Part shown: in pieces, positions 1-8,850 of the stretch
Numbering within the stretch: position 1 is the stretch's first letter
How the letters are laid out: every line of letters starts with the position of its first letter
DNA from: an uncultured Sutterella sp.
Lineage (GTDB): Bacteria; Pseudomonadota; Gammaproteobacteria; Burkholderiales; Burkholderiaceae_F
DNA: 39,994 nt
NCBI GenBank assembly: GCA_905202595.1
Contig: CAJKSP010000020.1
Location: forward strand, 1 to 39,994
Reading direction: 5' to 3'
Translations under genes and position numbers: made by a program
The notes under the pieces: model-generated
What the model was told of the DNA's origin: nothing
Databases searched by the model: none
What the model saw: the letters and a program-made list of their open reading frames with translations, nothing else

Positions 1-2456
1 AAGTTTCAAAGGTCTGCACCGATTCGGCCGACCGCGTGATGGCGGGCCAGACCGTGCACCGCGACTGCTGGCGCTGGGAGTCGACCTTCCGCTGCCGCTC
101 GCCGCATCCGGATGCACACCGCTGCGACGCCGGGGCGCTGCCGGCTTTCTGCCGCGCCGAGAAGCCCGTCTGCCGTCAGAGCGCTGCAGACGGCGCGTGC
201 CTCGACCTCGAAACTCCGCTCCTCTGCACGGCCAAGCCTGCCGGCCCCGGCATAAAGGTCGAAGAGCCCCGCATAACCGTCTCGTACCAGAAGAGCGACG
301 AGCCCCCGATGCCCGCGCTTGGCGGCGCGGACGGCTGCCGCATCGCGTCCCGGACGTGCGAAGACGACGCGCCTCGGCGCATTCCGGTTTCCAACCTGCC
401 GGGCGAAACGGTCGAAGCGGCGCCCGCCTGCTGGCGCGAGCGCCTTGAAGTCGTCTGCCCCGCGGCCGAAGCGGCCGCGAGCTGCCAGAAGCTCGAAGCC
501 GCCGGCTGCCGCCCTGAAGGCGCCCGGCGGTGCGAAGCCTCGGACGCCGAAGGCGCGTGCCTGCGCTGGTCGGCGGTCTACGTCTGCCAGGGGCCTGCCG
601 TTGAGGGCGGCGGCATTGAGATCGAAGGCTCCGTCGAGGTGCCTGACGGCGGCGTGATCGAGGATTCCGCCGCCTGCGACGCCGAGCTTTCCCAAGCGCA
701 TGCAGAAGGGCTTGCCTGCGAGCTCGCGGAAAAAGCCTGCAGAAAGCCCGGCCGCACGGAAGCAGGCCCGGACGGCCAGCCCATCGTCCTCCCCTGCGCC
801 GAATGGGAAGCGGCCTACCGCTGCACGGGCGAAGGCCGAAACGGCTGCGCCGCGCTCGAGTCGCTCGCGGCGTCCGGCGTCTGCCGGCTCGAAGAAGAAA
901 GCGGCCGCTGCAGCGAATGGAGCCCCGACGGCAAGGACTGCCTAAGACGCACGGCGGTCTTTCGCTGCGGGAGCGGTCCGGAGCCTTCGTCGCCGCCGGG
1001 GGACGCTCAGTTCATCGAGAAAATCGAAGAGATTTCGGCCGAGCCCTTCGACGGCTGCGCGGGATATGCCGGCGACGCGGGCTGCGCCGAGACGGCGAGC
1101 GTCTGCACCGAAGGCGCCGGGATCAAGCTCGTCGGCGGCAAGCCCGTCTACAAGGACTGCTGGGCGTGGCAGAAGACCTATGCGTGCCGCTCGCCCGCAG
1201 GACTCGACGAATGCGGCCCCTACGCGGGCAATCCGAACTGCCGGCTCATCTCCGAAAAGTGCCTCGAAGAGGATCTCGGCTGCGCAAGGCCCGTTCGCGT
1301 CTACGAGTGCCGCACGGAAGGCGCGCAGACAACCGTCGGTCGCGTCTGCGACGGGCTTGCCTGCATTGAAGGCGTCTGCGCGCCCTCGGACGGCAAGCCC
1401 GACGAGGACTTCGTCAACGCCATCGTCTCCGCTGAAATCGGGCGGGAGGCGGGGCTTTACGGCGACGTCGCCGGCAGCCGCTTCTTCGAAGGGCGGCATC
1501 TCTCGTGCCGGGATCGGCGCGGCGCGCCCTCGTGCTGCCGCGCAGAAGCGAAGGCCGGCATGGACAACGGCAGCGCCTTCGGCCTCATGCTCTCGTTCGG
1601 CGCCTCAGCCGGCTGGGAAGCGGTGAAGTACGTGGGCTCGCCCTACGTCTACGACCTTCTTTCGTGGTCCGACAGCACGTCGTGGCTCCTCACGAAGCTC
1701 TACGGAACCGCTGGCTCGGGCGTCTACAGCCCGAGCTTCAGCTACTGGGGCGTCTCCGCCGCCTGGAGCGAATCGAACGGCTTCAGCTTCAGCTTTTCGC
1801 CCGCCATGTTCCTCGCCTCGGCCGCCATCGCCTTCTGGGAGCACTACAGCGCCTGCACGGCCGAAGACCAGGAAGTCGCCATGGCGCGCGGCGAGCGGCT
1901 CTGCCGCTATGTCGGCTCGACCTGCGGCAAGTCCGCGGGCGGCCTCGGGTGTCTGGAATCCGTGCAGCACTACGTCTGCTTCAACTCGCGCCTCGCGCGC
2001 ATCATCAATGAAGAAGGCCGCGGCCAGCTCGGCCGCGGGTGGGGCTCGCCCGACGCGCCCGATGCGCGCGGCTTCACGGCCGAAGAGCTCGAAGCGCTCG
2101 ACTTCACGAAGATGGACCTCTCGGAATTCGCGGCCGACGTCGTGCGGGAAGCGGCAAAGCACGCCGAAGGGATCTCCGCCGACGAAGCCGCCGCGCGCGC
2201 CGAAGAGCGCGTGAAGGATATGCTCGCGGGCAAGCTCGGCACGCTCTCGCCCGTCCCGGGCGCGACGGGGCGGCTGCGCGACCCCGAATCCGACGCCATC
2301 GTCTCAGCGGGCCCCGCCGGCCTCCGAGGCAGCTTCCGGCGTCCGGCGCTCGAGCATCCGTCCTGGGGCCCCTACGCCGCCGATCCGAGGCAGCGAAGCG
2401 CCATCCGGCCCGATGCGCCGTGGCTTGCGCACGCCCGAAAGGAGGTTCGGCCATGA
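1..2456 (+). CDS. traN: TraN-like mating pair stabilization protein, 5' end cut by window edge
   Basis: Outer-membrane mating-pair stabilization protein of an F-type type IV secretion system, which contacts the recipient cell during conjugation. The reading frame is open to the first base of the window, and the residues before the first possible start (GTG at 36) continue a cysteine-rich repeat (VCTDSADR...), so the N-terminus and signal peptide lie outside. The visible part (about 815 residues) has several degenerate cysteine-rich modules of the form C...C...C-x-W-x(4)-Y/F-x-C in its first 450 residues. A C-terminal part then has the double cysteine and AKAGMDNGSAFG segment and several aromatic-rich stretches. 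It is followed by traF with an ATGA overlap and then traH and traG, the F-type order, which is the main support for the name. The protein is longer than F-plasmid TraN (about 600 residues), as in TraN of integrative elements. Confidence 0.85.
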   Translation, partial: VSKVCTDSADRVMAGQTVHRDCWRWESTFRCRSPHPDAHRCDAGALPAFCRAEKPVCRQSAADGACLDLETPLLCTAKPAGPGIKVEEPRITVSYQKSDEPPMPALGGADGCRIASRTCEDDAPRRIPVSNLPGETVEAAPACWRERLEVVCPAAEAAASCQKLEAAGCRPEGARRCEASDAEGACLRWSAVYVCQGPAVEGGGIEIEGSVEVPDGGVIEDSAACDAELSQAHAEGLACELAEKACRKPGRTEAGPDGQPIVLPCAEWEAAYRCTGEGRNGCAALESLAASGVCRLEEESGRCSEWSPDGKDCLRRTAVFRCGSGPEPSSPPGDAQFIEKIEEISAEPFDGCAGYAGDAGCAETASVCTEGAGIKLVGGKPVYKDCWAWQKTYACRSPAGLDECGPYAGNPNCRLISEKCLEEDLGCARPVRVYECRTEGAQTTVGRVCDGLACIEGVCAPSDGKPDEDFVNAIVSAEIGREAGLYGDVAGSRFFEGRHLSCRDRRGAPSCCRAEAKAGMDNGSAFGLMLSFGASAGWEAVKYVGSPYVYDLLSWSDSTSWLLTKLYGTAGSGVYSPSFSYWGVSAAWSESNGFSFSFSPAMFLASAAIAFWEHYSACTAEDQEVAMARGERLCRYVGSTCGKSAGGLGCLESVQHYVCFNSRLARIINEEGRGQLGRGWGSPDAPDARGFTAEELEALDFTKMDLSEFAADVVREAAKHAEGISADEAAARAEERVKDMLAGKLGTLSPVPGATGRLRDPESDAIVSAGPAGLRGSFRRPALEHPSWGPYAADPRQRSAIRPDAPWLAHARKEVRP

Positions 2457-3448
2457 AAAAGACGCGCCTTCAAGCCGCTTCCTTCTGCGCTTTGCTCTCC
2501 GCGCTCCTCTCCGCAAGCGGCGCCGCATCGGCTGCGGCCGAAGCCGCCGGCTGGTGGTCGCAGGACGTCTGGCGCGATCCTGAGCGGCCCTTCCTCTTCT
2601 ATCCGGACCCGGCGGAGCAGCCGCAGCCGGCTCCAGCACCGGAAGCCCCGCGCGCCGACGAGGCTGCTCCGCCTGCGGACCCGGACGACTTCAGCGCGCT
2701 CGCCACCGTCGAAGACGTCCGACGGGAGGCCAAGCGGCGGCTCGAGCGCGCCGTGATGGCGCCGACCCCCGAGAACATCCGTGCGTGGCTCGCCGTCAAC
2801 AGCTTCATGCTCGGCAAAGCCCATCAGTTCAGCGACGCGTTCTCTCGCATGCGAATCGCCTATCCGCAGTACGACTGGACCGCCTCGCACCCGACAGCGA
2901 ATCACGCCACCGCCGCGCTCGACGAATCAGCCGAAGCCGGGAAGGAGGCGCTTCTCGCGGCCGTTGCCGCCGAATCCGGCCTCATCTTCGCCGCATCGGG
3001 CGACGCCGAGACGGATGCGCTCGCGGCGGGCCCCGTTCGCGCGCTCGCCCGGCGGGCGGGCTTCGAGCTCCTCGCCGTGTCGCCCGACGGCCGCGCGGTC
3101 GAGCCCATCGGCAAGGCCAGGCCCGACAACGGCATCACGGCGAAGCTTGGCCTGAAGCAGCTCCCCGCACTCGTGCTGCTCCCGAAGCCTGACGCGAGGC
3201 TCGAAGCGCTTCGGCGGCTCTCCGGCCCGCTCCTCGTCGCGACGGGGCCCGTGTCGACGGCCGAGCTGAAAAAGCGCCTCCTTCTCCTCCTCTCGCCCCC
3301 GATCCCGATCGGAAACGACGCGGCGCTCCCCACCCGAAGCGGCCGGGCGCTGCTCTCGGGCGAGGCCTTTCGCGCGGCAGAAAAGGCGGCGCCTTCGGAC
3401 GCCGATCAGGCCCCGAGCGCCCGGGCGAAAAGCCCGGCCGCGCCCTGA
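2453..3448 (+). CDS. traF: TraF-like conjugal pilus assembly protein
   Basis: Periplasmic pilus-assembly protein of the F-type conjugation apparatus, thioredoxin-like in fold. I start it at the ATG at 2453, which overlaps the traN stop (ATGA) and has an AAAGGAGG ribosome binding site about 8 bases upstream; the frame extends further upstream but only as a shadow of traN. The 331-residue product opens with a signal peptide (MKKTRLQAASFCALLSALL..., probable cleavage near ASA). The family hallmark GWWSQDVWRDP follows at about residue 34, with a proline-rich stretch after it. The C-terminal half (about 160-290) fits the thioredoxin-like domain but has no CxxC pair; the only cysteine is in the signal peptide, so it is not a redox enzyme. 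Its position between traN and traH fits. Confidence 0.85.
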   Translation: MKKTRLQAASFCALLSALLSASGAASAAAEAAGWWSQDVWRDPERPFLFYPDPAEQPQPAPAPEAPRADEAAPPADPDDFSALATVEDVRREAKRRLERAVMAPTPENIRAWLAVNSFMLGKAHQFSDAFSRMRIAYPQYDWTASHPTANHATAALDESAEAGKEALLAAVAAESGLIFAASGDAETDALAAGPVRALARRAGFELLAVSPDGRAVEPIGKARPDNGITAKLGLKQLPALVLLPKPDARLEALRRLSGPLLVATGPVSTAELKKRLLLLLSPPIPIGNDAALPTRSGRALLSGEAFRAAEKAAPSDADQAPSARAKSPAAP

Positions 3449-3516
3449 GAAAGCGCCTGCACATTTCCCATCACTTTTTCCTTCGTCTCCTTCAGCCGGC
3501 CTAAAGGACCGCCGAC

Positions 3517-4953
3517 ATGCCAGATCATCAGAACCGCGCCGCCGCGCTCGCCCTTTCTCTTCTTCTCGCCGCAGGCGCTGCGCCGCCAGCGCATGCAGGC
3601 TTTCTCGAGGACTACTACGACGCCGCGGGCGCGCAGACGGCGCGTACGCCCGCGGGCATCTACCAGTCGCAGGGCGTCTCGCTCGCGACCGGCGGACGCT
3701 TCGTCATCAAGACGCCCCGCAAGGACTTCACGCCCATGACGCTCGACGCGCCCCGCCTCAAGGCAGGCTGCGGCGGCATCGACATCTTTCTCGGCGCCTT
3801 CTCGCTGCCGAGCCGCGAGGAGTTCGTGAGCTTTCTCCGAAGCGTCGGCACGGCGATGCCCGGCCTCGCCTTTCAGCTCGCGCTGCAGAGCCTCTCGCCC
3901 GACCTCAATGAAATGGTGACGAGCTTTCGCGACCTCATCATGCGCTCGACGAGCCAGTTCAGCGACAGCTGCACGGCCGCGCAGACGATCTTCGACCAGA
4001 CGGGCGCCTCGGCCTTCTTCAGCGGCATGGGCTACCGAGCAAAGAATGCGCTGCGAAGCTCCGGCCAGGCGGACGACGCCTCGGAAGCCGACCGCCTCAC
4101 GCGCACGGACGGCAGCGCCGCGCTCTCGAGCGTTCCGGAGCGCACCGACTCCGGCGGCGCCGTCGTCGAAGCCGCCGAAATCAACCTCACCTGGTCGCTC
4201 CTCAAGGGCGGCAAGTTCTCCGGCACGCTCTCGGAGGAAGACCTCGAAATGATGATGACGCTCCTCGGCACCGTCATCTACCGCAAGTCCGGCTCGGGCG
4301 CCGACGCCACCGTCTCCGCTTACGAGATCCCGGGCGAAGACCTCGCCTGGGAGAGCTTCGGCGACGCGGAAGCAAAGACGGCGTCGCTGCCGCTCTGGGT
4401 CTGCGACGAAGAGAGGCGCTGCCTCGCGCCCGCGAAGGAGACGGTTCAGAGCGCGAATCTCGCCTACCGCATTCATGCGGCCGCGAAGCACTACCAGCAG
4501 GCGCTCCTCGCCCGCAGCCGCTCGCTCGTGAAGGAGGACGAGCTCGCGCTTCTCGCCAACATCTCCTCCGTGCCGATCCTCGGCCTCATCGAGGCGAGCG
4601 CGAGCCTCAAGGTGGCGGCGCTCTCGGACGACTTCCTGCGGATCTTCTCGGAAGCGGCGGCCTGGGAGGCGGTTGGGAACGCCGTCGAAAGCCTCGCGGC
4701 GGAAATCCGCCTCGCCGTCTCCTCCTCCTCAGCCAAAGGCGCCAACGCCGTCTCGGCCGAGCATGCGGCGCGGCTGACGGCGCGCATTGAAGCCGTGCAG
4801 ACGGAGCTCCGCGGCCGGCAGCGAAAGCTCTACGAAGCGATGGCCAAGGCGCAGCAGTACGCCGCCATGGCCGCACAGATCGAGCGGGCGGTCTTCGGGC
4901 GCGCGGCAATCGAAGCGGCCGAGCGCCTGCCGGGCCGGCCGCTTCGCTTCTGA
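3517..4953 (+). CDS. traH: TraH-like conjugal pilus assembly protein
   Basis: Periplasmic/outer-membrane-associated protein needed for F-type pilus assembly and extension. The 478-residue product has a signal peptide (MPDHQNRAAALALSLLLAAG...AHA) and the characteristic TraH block at about residues 85-150: CGGIDIFLGAFSLPSREEFV, followed by the AFQLALQSLSP segment and a conserved cysteine (SDSC). The C-terminal part (about 375-460) is rich in Ala, Glu and Arg and looks helical or coiled-coil, as in the family. The start at 3517 gives an intact signal peptide. No strong Shine-Dalgarno sequence is visible directly upstream. It lies 68 bases after traF and 44 bases before traG, so all four tra genes are probably one transcript. 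Confidence 0.88.
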   Translation: MPDHQNRAAALALSLLLAAGAAPPAHAGFLEDYYDAAGAQTARTPAGIYQSQGVSLATGGRFVIKTPRKDFTPMTLDAPRLKAGCGGIDIFLGAFSLPSREEFVSFLRSVGTAMPGLAFQLALQSLSPDLNEMVTSFRDLIMRSTSQFSDSCTAAQTIFDQTGASAFFSGMGYRAKNALRSSGQADDASEADRLTRTDGSAALSSVPERTDSGGAVVEAAEINLTWSLLKGGKFSGTLSEEDLEMMMTLLGTVIYRKSGSGADATVSAYEIPGEDLAWESFGDAEAKTASLPLWVCDEERRCLAPAKETVQSANLAYRIHAAAKHYQQALLARSRSLVKEDELALLANISSVPILGLIEASASLKVAALSDDFLRIFSEAAAWEAVGNAVESLAAEIRLAVSSSSAKGANAVSAEHAARLTARIEAVQTELRGRQRKLYEAMAKAQQYAAMAAQIERAVFGRAAIEAAERLPGRPLRF

Positions 4954-4997
4954 CGACGCCGCCGGCATTTTTCCCCTTTTTGTCCTTCGGAGCCCCC

Positions 4998-7997
4998 ATG
5001 GCCTTATCCGCCTTCGACTACTACGCGAGCTGGAGCGGCGAATCTGCCGCCGAGCTCTTCCGAGCCGTGGCCTCGCTCACGAGCACGGCAAGCTACGCGG
5101 AGCTCCTCGCCGCCGCTGCGCTTCTCGGCCTCATCGGCGCGGCGGGCGCCGCCTGCGTGCGCGCCCGAGGCGGCGACATCGCCGTCTGGTTCTTTTCGCT
5201 CATCCTGCTCTACTTCGCCTTCTTCGTGCCGCGCGTGACGGTCAACGTCATCGATCCGCGCTCGCTCTCGGCTCAGGCCGTCGCCAACGTGCCGCTCGGT
5301 GCGGGCTTTCTCGCCTCAGCCTCGTCGAGCGTCGGCCGCTGGATGGCCGAAGCCTTTGAAGCCGCCTTCGCCGACGTCGACGCCGAAAAGTTCACGCGCT
5401 TCGGCGCCGCCTTTCCCGAGCGCGTCGTCGCGGCGATCCACAACGCCGGCCCCATCACGCCGGAGGCGCGCGAGGCGCTCTCCGGCTGGATCGAGCGGTG
5501 CGTTGCACCCGAAGCGGCGGGCGACGACGCGAAGCTGCGCGAGCTCCTCGCTTCGCCCGACCTTCTCTCCACCGTCTCGCAGCCGGGCTGGATGAATCCC
5601 GCCCGCTTCATGCTCTCCGCCTCCGGCGAGCGGCTCTTCTGCCCGGATGCGCTCTCGGAAGTGAAGCGCATCCTCGCGGAGAAGGAGATCCCCAAGCAGG
5701 AATCGGCGCTCATGATGCGGCTCGCCGGCACCGAGAACGCCATGATGGAAGCCGCGCTCCGAGAGGCCGTCCCTGAAGCGCAGGCGCTTCTCCTCGGCAC
5801 GGCGCGCTCGATGTCGGAGAGCCTCGCGCACTCGCTGCTGCTCGCGGCCGTGCCCGAGGGGCTCTCCCGCTATGCGGCAAGAAGCGAAAGCCCCATCGCC
5901 GCCGCCGTGCAGCTCTCGAAGGCGCAGGGCAACCTCTCGAGCGAAATCAGCTTTCGCACGATGGGCGAGCTCGCCGCGACGCAGCTCCCGAAGATCCGCA
6001 GCATCCTCGAATTCATCGTGATCGGCGCCTTTCCAATCGTCTTTCTGATGGCGGCGGCGCTCGGCAGCCGAAGCGCCGCCGCGCTTCGGATGTACGCGAC
6101 GCTCTTCTTCTGGCTTGCGCTCTGGGCGCCGCTCGCGTCGATCGTGAACTTTCTCATCATCCGGCACGACGCCAATCCGATGAACCGGCTGATCGAAGCC
6201 TACGGCGGCGCAACGCTGCAGGCCGCGGACTTCATCCGCGACGCCGGCGCCTCGTCGCAGGCAATGGCAGGCTGGGCGATGCTCCTTGTGCCGGCGATGG
6301 CCTTCATGATCGCGAGAGCCTCCGAAATGGGCGCGGCAAGCCTCGTGGGCTCCCTCATGCAGCCGGCCGCTTCAGCCGCTTCAGCCCAGAGCGCAAGCCT
6401 CTCGATGGGAAACGCCTCTCTCGGCAACGCCTCGATCGACAACATCACCGCCGGCAATGCGCAGGCCAACAAGGCCGACTGGTCGTCATCCTTTGCCGAA
6501 GGCACGGTCCACCGCCGCACGACCGCCTACGGCAGCGTCATTCAGGATGCTGAATCAGGCCTCGTCTCCGGCGCGTCCGTCAACCGCGTGAACCTCGGCC
6601 TGGAGGTGACGAGCCAGGCTGGCGCCGGCGCCGCCCGGGACGCCGCCTATTCGGAATCCGCCGCCTTCACGAGCGGACGCACGCTCCTCTCCGCCCACGA
6701 ATCTTCGGCGCTCACGCGTTCCGAAGCCGGCTGGCAGACCGCTCGCGGCGCCGCATCGACCTCCGCGAGAAGCGAATCGCAGACGCTTGCGAGCAGCGAG
6801 GGCGAAGCCGCCGCCTCGTCGCTTTCGAGCACCCGCGCGCTCTCGCTCGCATCGGGAGCGCGCGCAGGCGAAGCCATCGCGCTTCAGTCGAGCCTCGGCG
6901 CCGCCGGCGGGCTCGGGGCCGGCATCGGACGCCTCGCTTCGACGGCACCGGACGCAGCCGAGGCAGAGACCGGCATCGCCCGCACGCCCCTTGAAGACGA
7001 GGCAGGCAGCGCAGAAGCGGCTTCAGCGCTTCTCTCCGGCGCGCCGACCCTGCAGGCGGCGGGCGGCGCCGCCCGCCGAAAAGGCGCCGATGCGGCCGCC
7101 GGCCTTTCGGGCGGACGAGGCCTTGAAGCGTCGGGCGGCCTTCGCTTCGGCGCGAGCACGACGGCCGCGCAGACGGACGGCGTCGCCGAAGCGCTCGGCT
7201 CCCGATCGGCGTCCGCCTGGGAAAAGCGCGCCGCGCAAAGCCGCTCAGCGAGCTCGAGCCGCCTTGCAGCCGGCGTGCGGACCCGCACGGCCGCCTTTCA
7301 TGACAGCGAATCGAGCGCGTCGACCGAAGGCGCCCGCATCGCGCAGAGCCAGACCGACGCCGCATCGACGGCCCGCAGCGAGAGCGCTTCGGAGCGTCGC
7401 ACGTCAAGCGTCAGCGCCGCTGTAGCGATGGACCTCGGCAATCTGCAGTCCGCCCTCGTCAACCGAAGCGGCATGACGCCTGACGAAGCGCTTCGCTACT
7501 ACCACGATCCTGCGCATCTGCAGGCGCTGCAGTCCGTGCTCTCGGGCTACCTCGAGAAGAGCTTCAGCGCGAATGCCGCGCCGGCGCCTGCTTCAGCGCC
7601 CCAAGCCGTCGAACCTTATGCGGCGCTTGAAGCGCGAAGCGCCGGCTATGACGCCGACCGCGCCGCCTCCGAAGATTGGGCGGCCGCCCGCGCGGGCGAG
7701 CTCCGAGCCGCGAGCGAAGGAAAGGCTGAAAAGCTGTCGGGCGAGCCGCTTTCAAACGGCTCGCCGTCTCTTCATGCCGGCATTCAATCCCGCCTGCAGC
7801 AGGCCAAATCGCAGGCGAAAGATGATGCAGCCGTTCAGCGCGCCGCTGCCGATCGATACCGAGAAGAAGAAATCGGACTCGCCGCTGCGCTGCGGCTCTC
7901 GCTTGGACCGGCTTTCAATCCGCAGCATAGTCCGATTGAAAAGGCGGATGCCATCGAGCGAATCTCGTCTTCAAACAGTCAAAAAACGAACGAATAA
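4998..7997 (+). CDS. traG: TraG-like mating pair stabilization / pilus assembly protein
   Basis: Inner-membrane protein of the F-type conjugation system; in F the N-terminal part is needed for pilus assembly and the periplasmic C-terminal part for mating pair stabilization. I start it at ATG 4998 (MALSAFDYYASWSGES), which matches the usual TraG N-terminus, rather than the in-frame TTG at 4980. The product is 999 residues, like F TraG. Membrane segments are visible near residues 33-52, 66-84, about 340-360, 368-390 and 425-445. From about residue 455 to 830 the protein is dominated by Ala, Ser, Gly, Arg and Glu with many short AxSxSA-like stretches, the expected low-complexity periplasmic tail. 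It is the last tra gene in the window; no traD or relaxase gene follows. Confidence 0.85.
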   Translation: MALSAFDYYASWSGESAAELFRAVASLTSTASYAELLAAAALLGLIGAAGAACVRARGGDIAVWFFSLILLYFAFFVPRVTVNVIDPRSLSAQAVANVPLGAGFLASASSSVGRWMAEAFEAAFADVDAEKFTRFGAAFPERVVAAIHNAGPITPEAREALSGWIERCVAPEAAGDDAKLRELLASPDLLSTVSQPGWMNPARFMLSASGERLFCPDALSEVKRILAEKEIPKQESALMMRLAGTENAMMEAALREAVPEAQALLLGTARSMSESLAHSLLLAAVPEGLSRYAARSESPIAAAVQLSKAQGNLSSEISFRTMGELAATQLPKIRSILEFIVIGAFPIVFLMAAALGSRSAAALRMYATLFFWLALWAPLASIVNFLIIRHDANPMNRLIEAYGGATLQAADFIRDAGASSQAMAGWAMLLVPAMAFMIARASEMGAASLVGSLMQPAASAASAQSASLSMGNASLGNASIDNITAGNAQANKADWSSSFAEGTVHRRTTAYGSVIQDAESGLVSGASVNRVNLGLEVTSQAGAGAARDAAYSESAAFTSGRTLLSAHESSALTRSEAGWQTARGAASTSARSESQTLASSEGEAAASSLSSTRALSLASGARAGEAIALQSSLGAAGGLGAGIGRLASTAPDAAEAETGIARTPLEDEAGSAEAASALLSGAPTLQAAGGAARRKGADAAAGLSGGRGLEASGGLRFGASTTAAQTDGVAEALGSRSASAWEKRAAQSRSASSSRLAAGVRTRTAAFHDSESSASTEGARIAQSQTDAASTARSESASERRTSSVSAAVAMDLGNLQSALVNRSGMTPDEALRYYHDPAHLQALQSVLSGYLEKSFSANAAPAPASAPQAVEPYAALEARSAGYDADRAASEDWAAARAGELRAASEGKAEKLSGEPLSNGSPSLHAGIQSRLQQAKSQAKDDAAVQRAAADRYREEEIGLAAALRLSLGPAFNPQHSPIEKADAIERISSSNSQKTNE

Positions 7998-8060
7998 ATG
8001 GCCGAATATGATCTGATCGACAGTTCGACAAAGTCAGGAAAACTTCTAAATTTGAATTAA
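7998..8060 (+). other. possible 20-codon ORF abutting traG
   Basis: An ATG directly follows the traG stop codon (TAAATG) and opens a 20-residue frame, MAEYDLIDSSTKSGKLLNLN, ending at TAA 8058-8060. It has no visible ribosome binding site, but termination-reinitiation from traG would be possible. Base composition drops sharply here to AT-rich. It may be the remnant of a longer gene once placed after traG, or chance. I do not recognise it. Confidence 0.2.
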
Positions 8061-8392
8061 ATTATCTTCGGAACAACATTTGAACAACGGACTGGATTTG
8101 CTGCGCAAAGCCTTGACATTTCGTCCCCATGCATGGACGAGCCGCCTTTCACTGACGCCGCCAGGCGCCTGCCGGCTCCGAAGCGACCGTCCGGCGCGGC
8201 AGCGGCGGCCCCCACCTGCGGGCCTGGCTGCAGGCTGAAAATCGGATCGAAGCGCCATCCGCCGCTTCGGTCCGCTCACTTTTCATGTTCAGCCCAAACG
8301 AAAACGAAGCGTTCGTTCTCGGCACGGCGAAATGTCGCAGAACAAGCCCGCGCCGCTTTCAATCCTCATTCGCTGCCAGCTGTTCAGTTTTC
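8061..8392. other. intergenic stretch between conjugation module and H-NS gene
   Basis: No gene is supported here. The first 60 bases are AT-rich, then composition returns to high GC. Open frames on both strands (for example + from 8133, and - ending at 8046) have arginine/proline-rich compositions typical of shadows in GC-rich DNA, and they run into the H-NS promoter. This is the likely zone in which the conjugative element ends, but no direct repeat or attachment site could be recognised. Confidence 0.4.
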
Positions 8393-8421
8393 TTGCCTGC
8401 CGGCGCTTTCAACTTTATGAT
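8393..8421 (+). promoter_or_regulatory. sigma70-type promoter of the H-NS family gene
   Basis: TTGCCT at 8393-8398 and TATGAT at 8416-8421 are separated by exactly 17 bases, a near-consensus pair. Transcription would start at about 8428, giving a leader of about 33 bases that contains GGAG (8450-8453), 7 bases before the ATG at 8461. Confidence 0.65.
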
Positions 8422-8460
8422 CCTCCTTGATTCCTTTTTTCCCCTTCATGGAGTCTTTTT

Positions 8461-8778
8461 ATGGAACAGAGCCTCAAGGACGGACTTGCCGAATACGTTG
8501 AGCTTCAGAAGCAGGCCGAAGAGAAGAAGGCCGAACTCTATCGGAAGGCTGTTGAAGAAATTCAGCGCCTTGTCGACGCCTTCGAAGTGCCTGCATCGGC
8601 CATCAAATTCAAGAAGGCTGCCAAGCCTGCAGCTAAATCCGCCAAGACGACGCCTCCACCGAAGTATCGCGATCCGGATTCAGGCAAGACTTGGAGCGGC
8701 CGCGGCCAGATGCCTGGCTGGTTCAAAGCTGCGCTTGATGCTGGTTTCACCAAGGAAGATCTTCTGATCGAAGCATGA
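8461..8778 (+). CDS. H-NS family nucleoid-associated DNA-binding protein
   Basis: Small histone-like protein that binds curved or AT-rich DNA and often silences horizontally acquired genes. The 105-residue product has a charged helical N-terminal oligomerization part (about residues 3-45, coiled-coil-like, rich in Lys and Glu) and a Lys/Ala/Pro linker (about 57-72). The diagnostic C-terminal DNA-binding motif, YRDPDSGKTWSGRGQMPGWF, follows at about 74-93; this is the betaproteobacterial H-NS form. GGAG lies 7 bases before the start. It has its own promoter (8393-8421) and a strong terminator at 8823-8850, so it is monocistronic. Lying right after the tra genes, it could act as a silencer carried with, or acting on, the element; that is inference. 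GC content is lower than in the neighbouring tra genes. Confidence 0.93.
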   Translation: MEQSLKDGLAEYVELQKQAEEKKAELYRKAVEEIQRLVDAFEVPASAIKFKKAAKPAAKSAKTTPPPKYRDPDSGKTWSGRGQMPGWFKAALDAGFTKEDLLIEA

Positions 8779-8822
8779 TGGGCGAATAGCGATGCAGCGA
8801 AAGCTGCGCCTCGCCGCTCAGC

Positions 8823-8850
8823 AAGCCTGCCCACTTCGGCAGGCTTTTTT
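8823..8850 (+). terminator. rho-independent terminator of the H-NS gene
   Basis: Perfect 9-bp stem AAGCCTGCC / GGCAGGCTT with a 6-base loop, followed by a run of T residues to 8850. It lies 45 bases after the stop codon. Confidence 0.9.

Noticed and set aside
3160..3300. Thioredoxin-type CxxC redox site in TraF
   Set aside because: The thioredoxin-like region has no cysteines; the only cysteine of the protein lies in the signal peptide.
8133..8420. 95-residue frame upstream of the H-NS gene
   Set aside because: Runs through the H-NS promoter, has Pro/Arg/Ala composition and no ribosome binding site.
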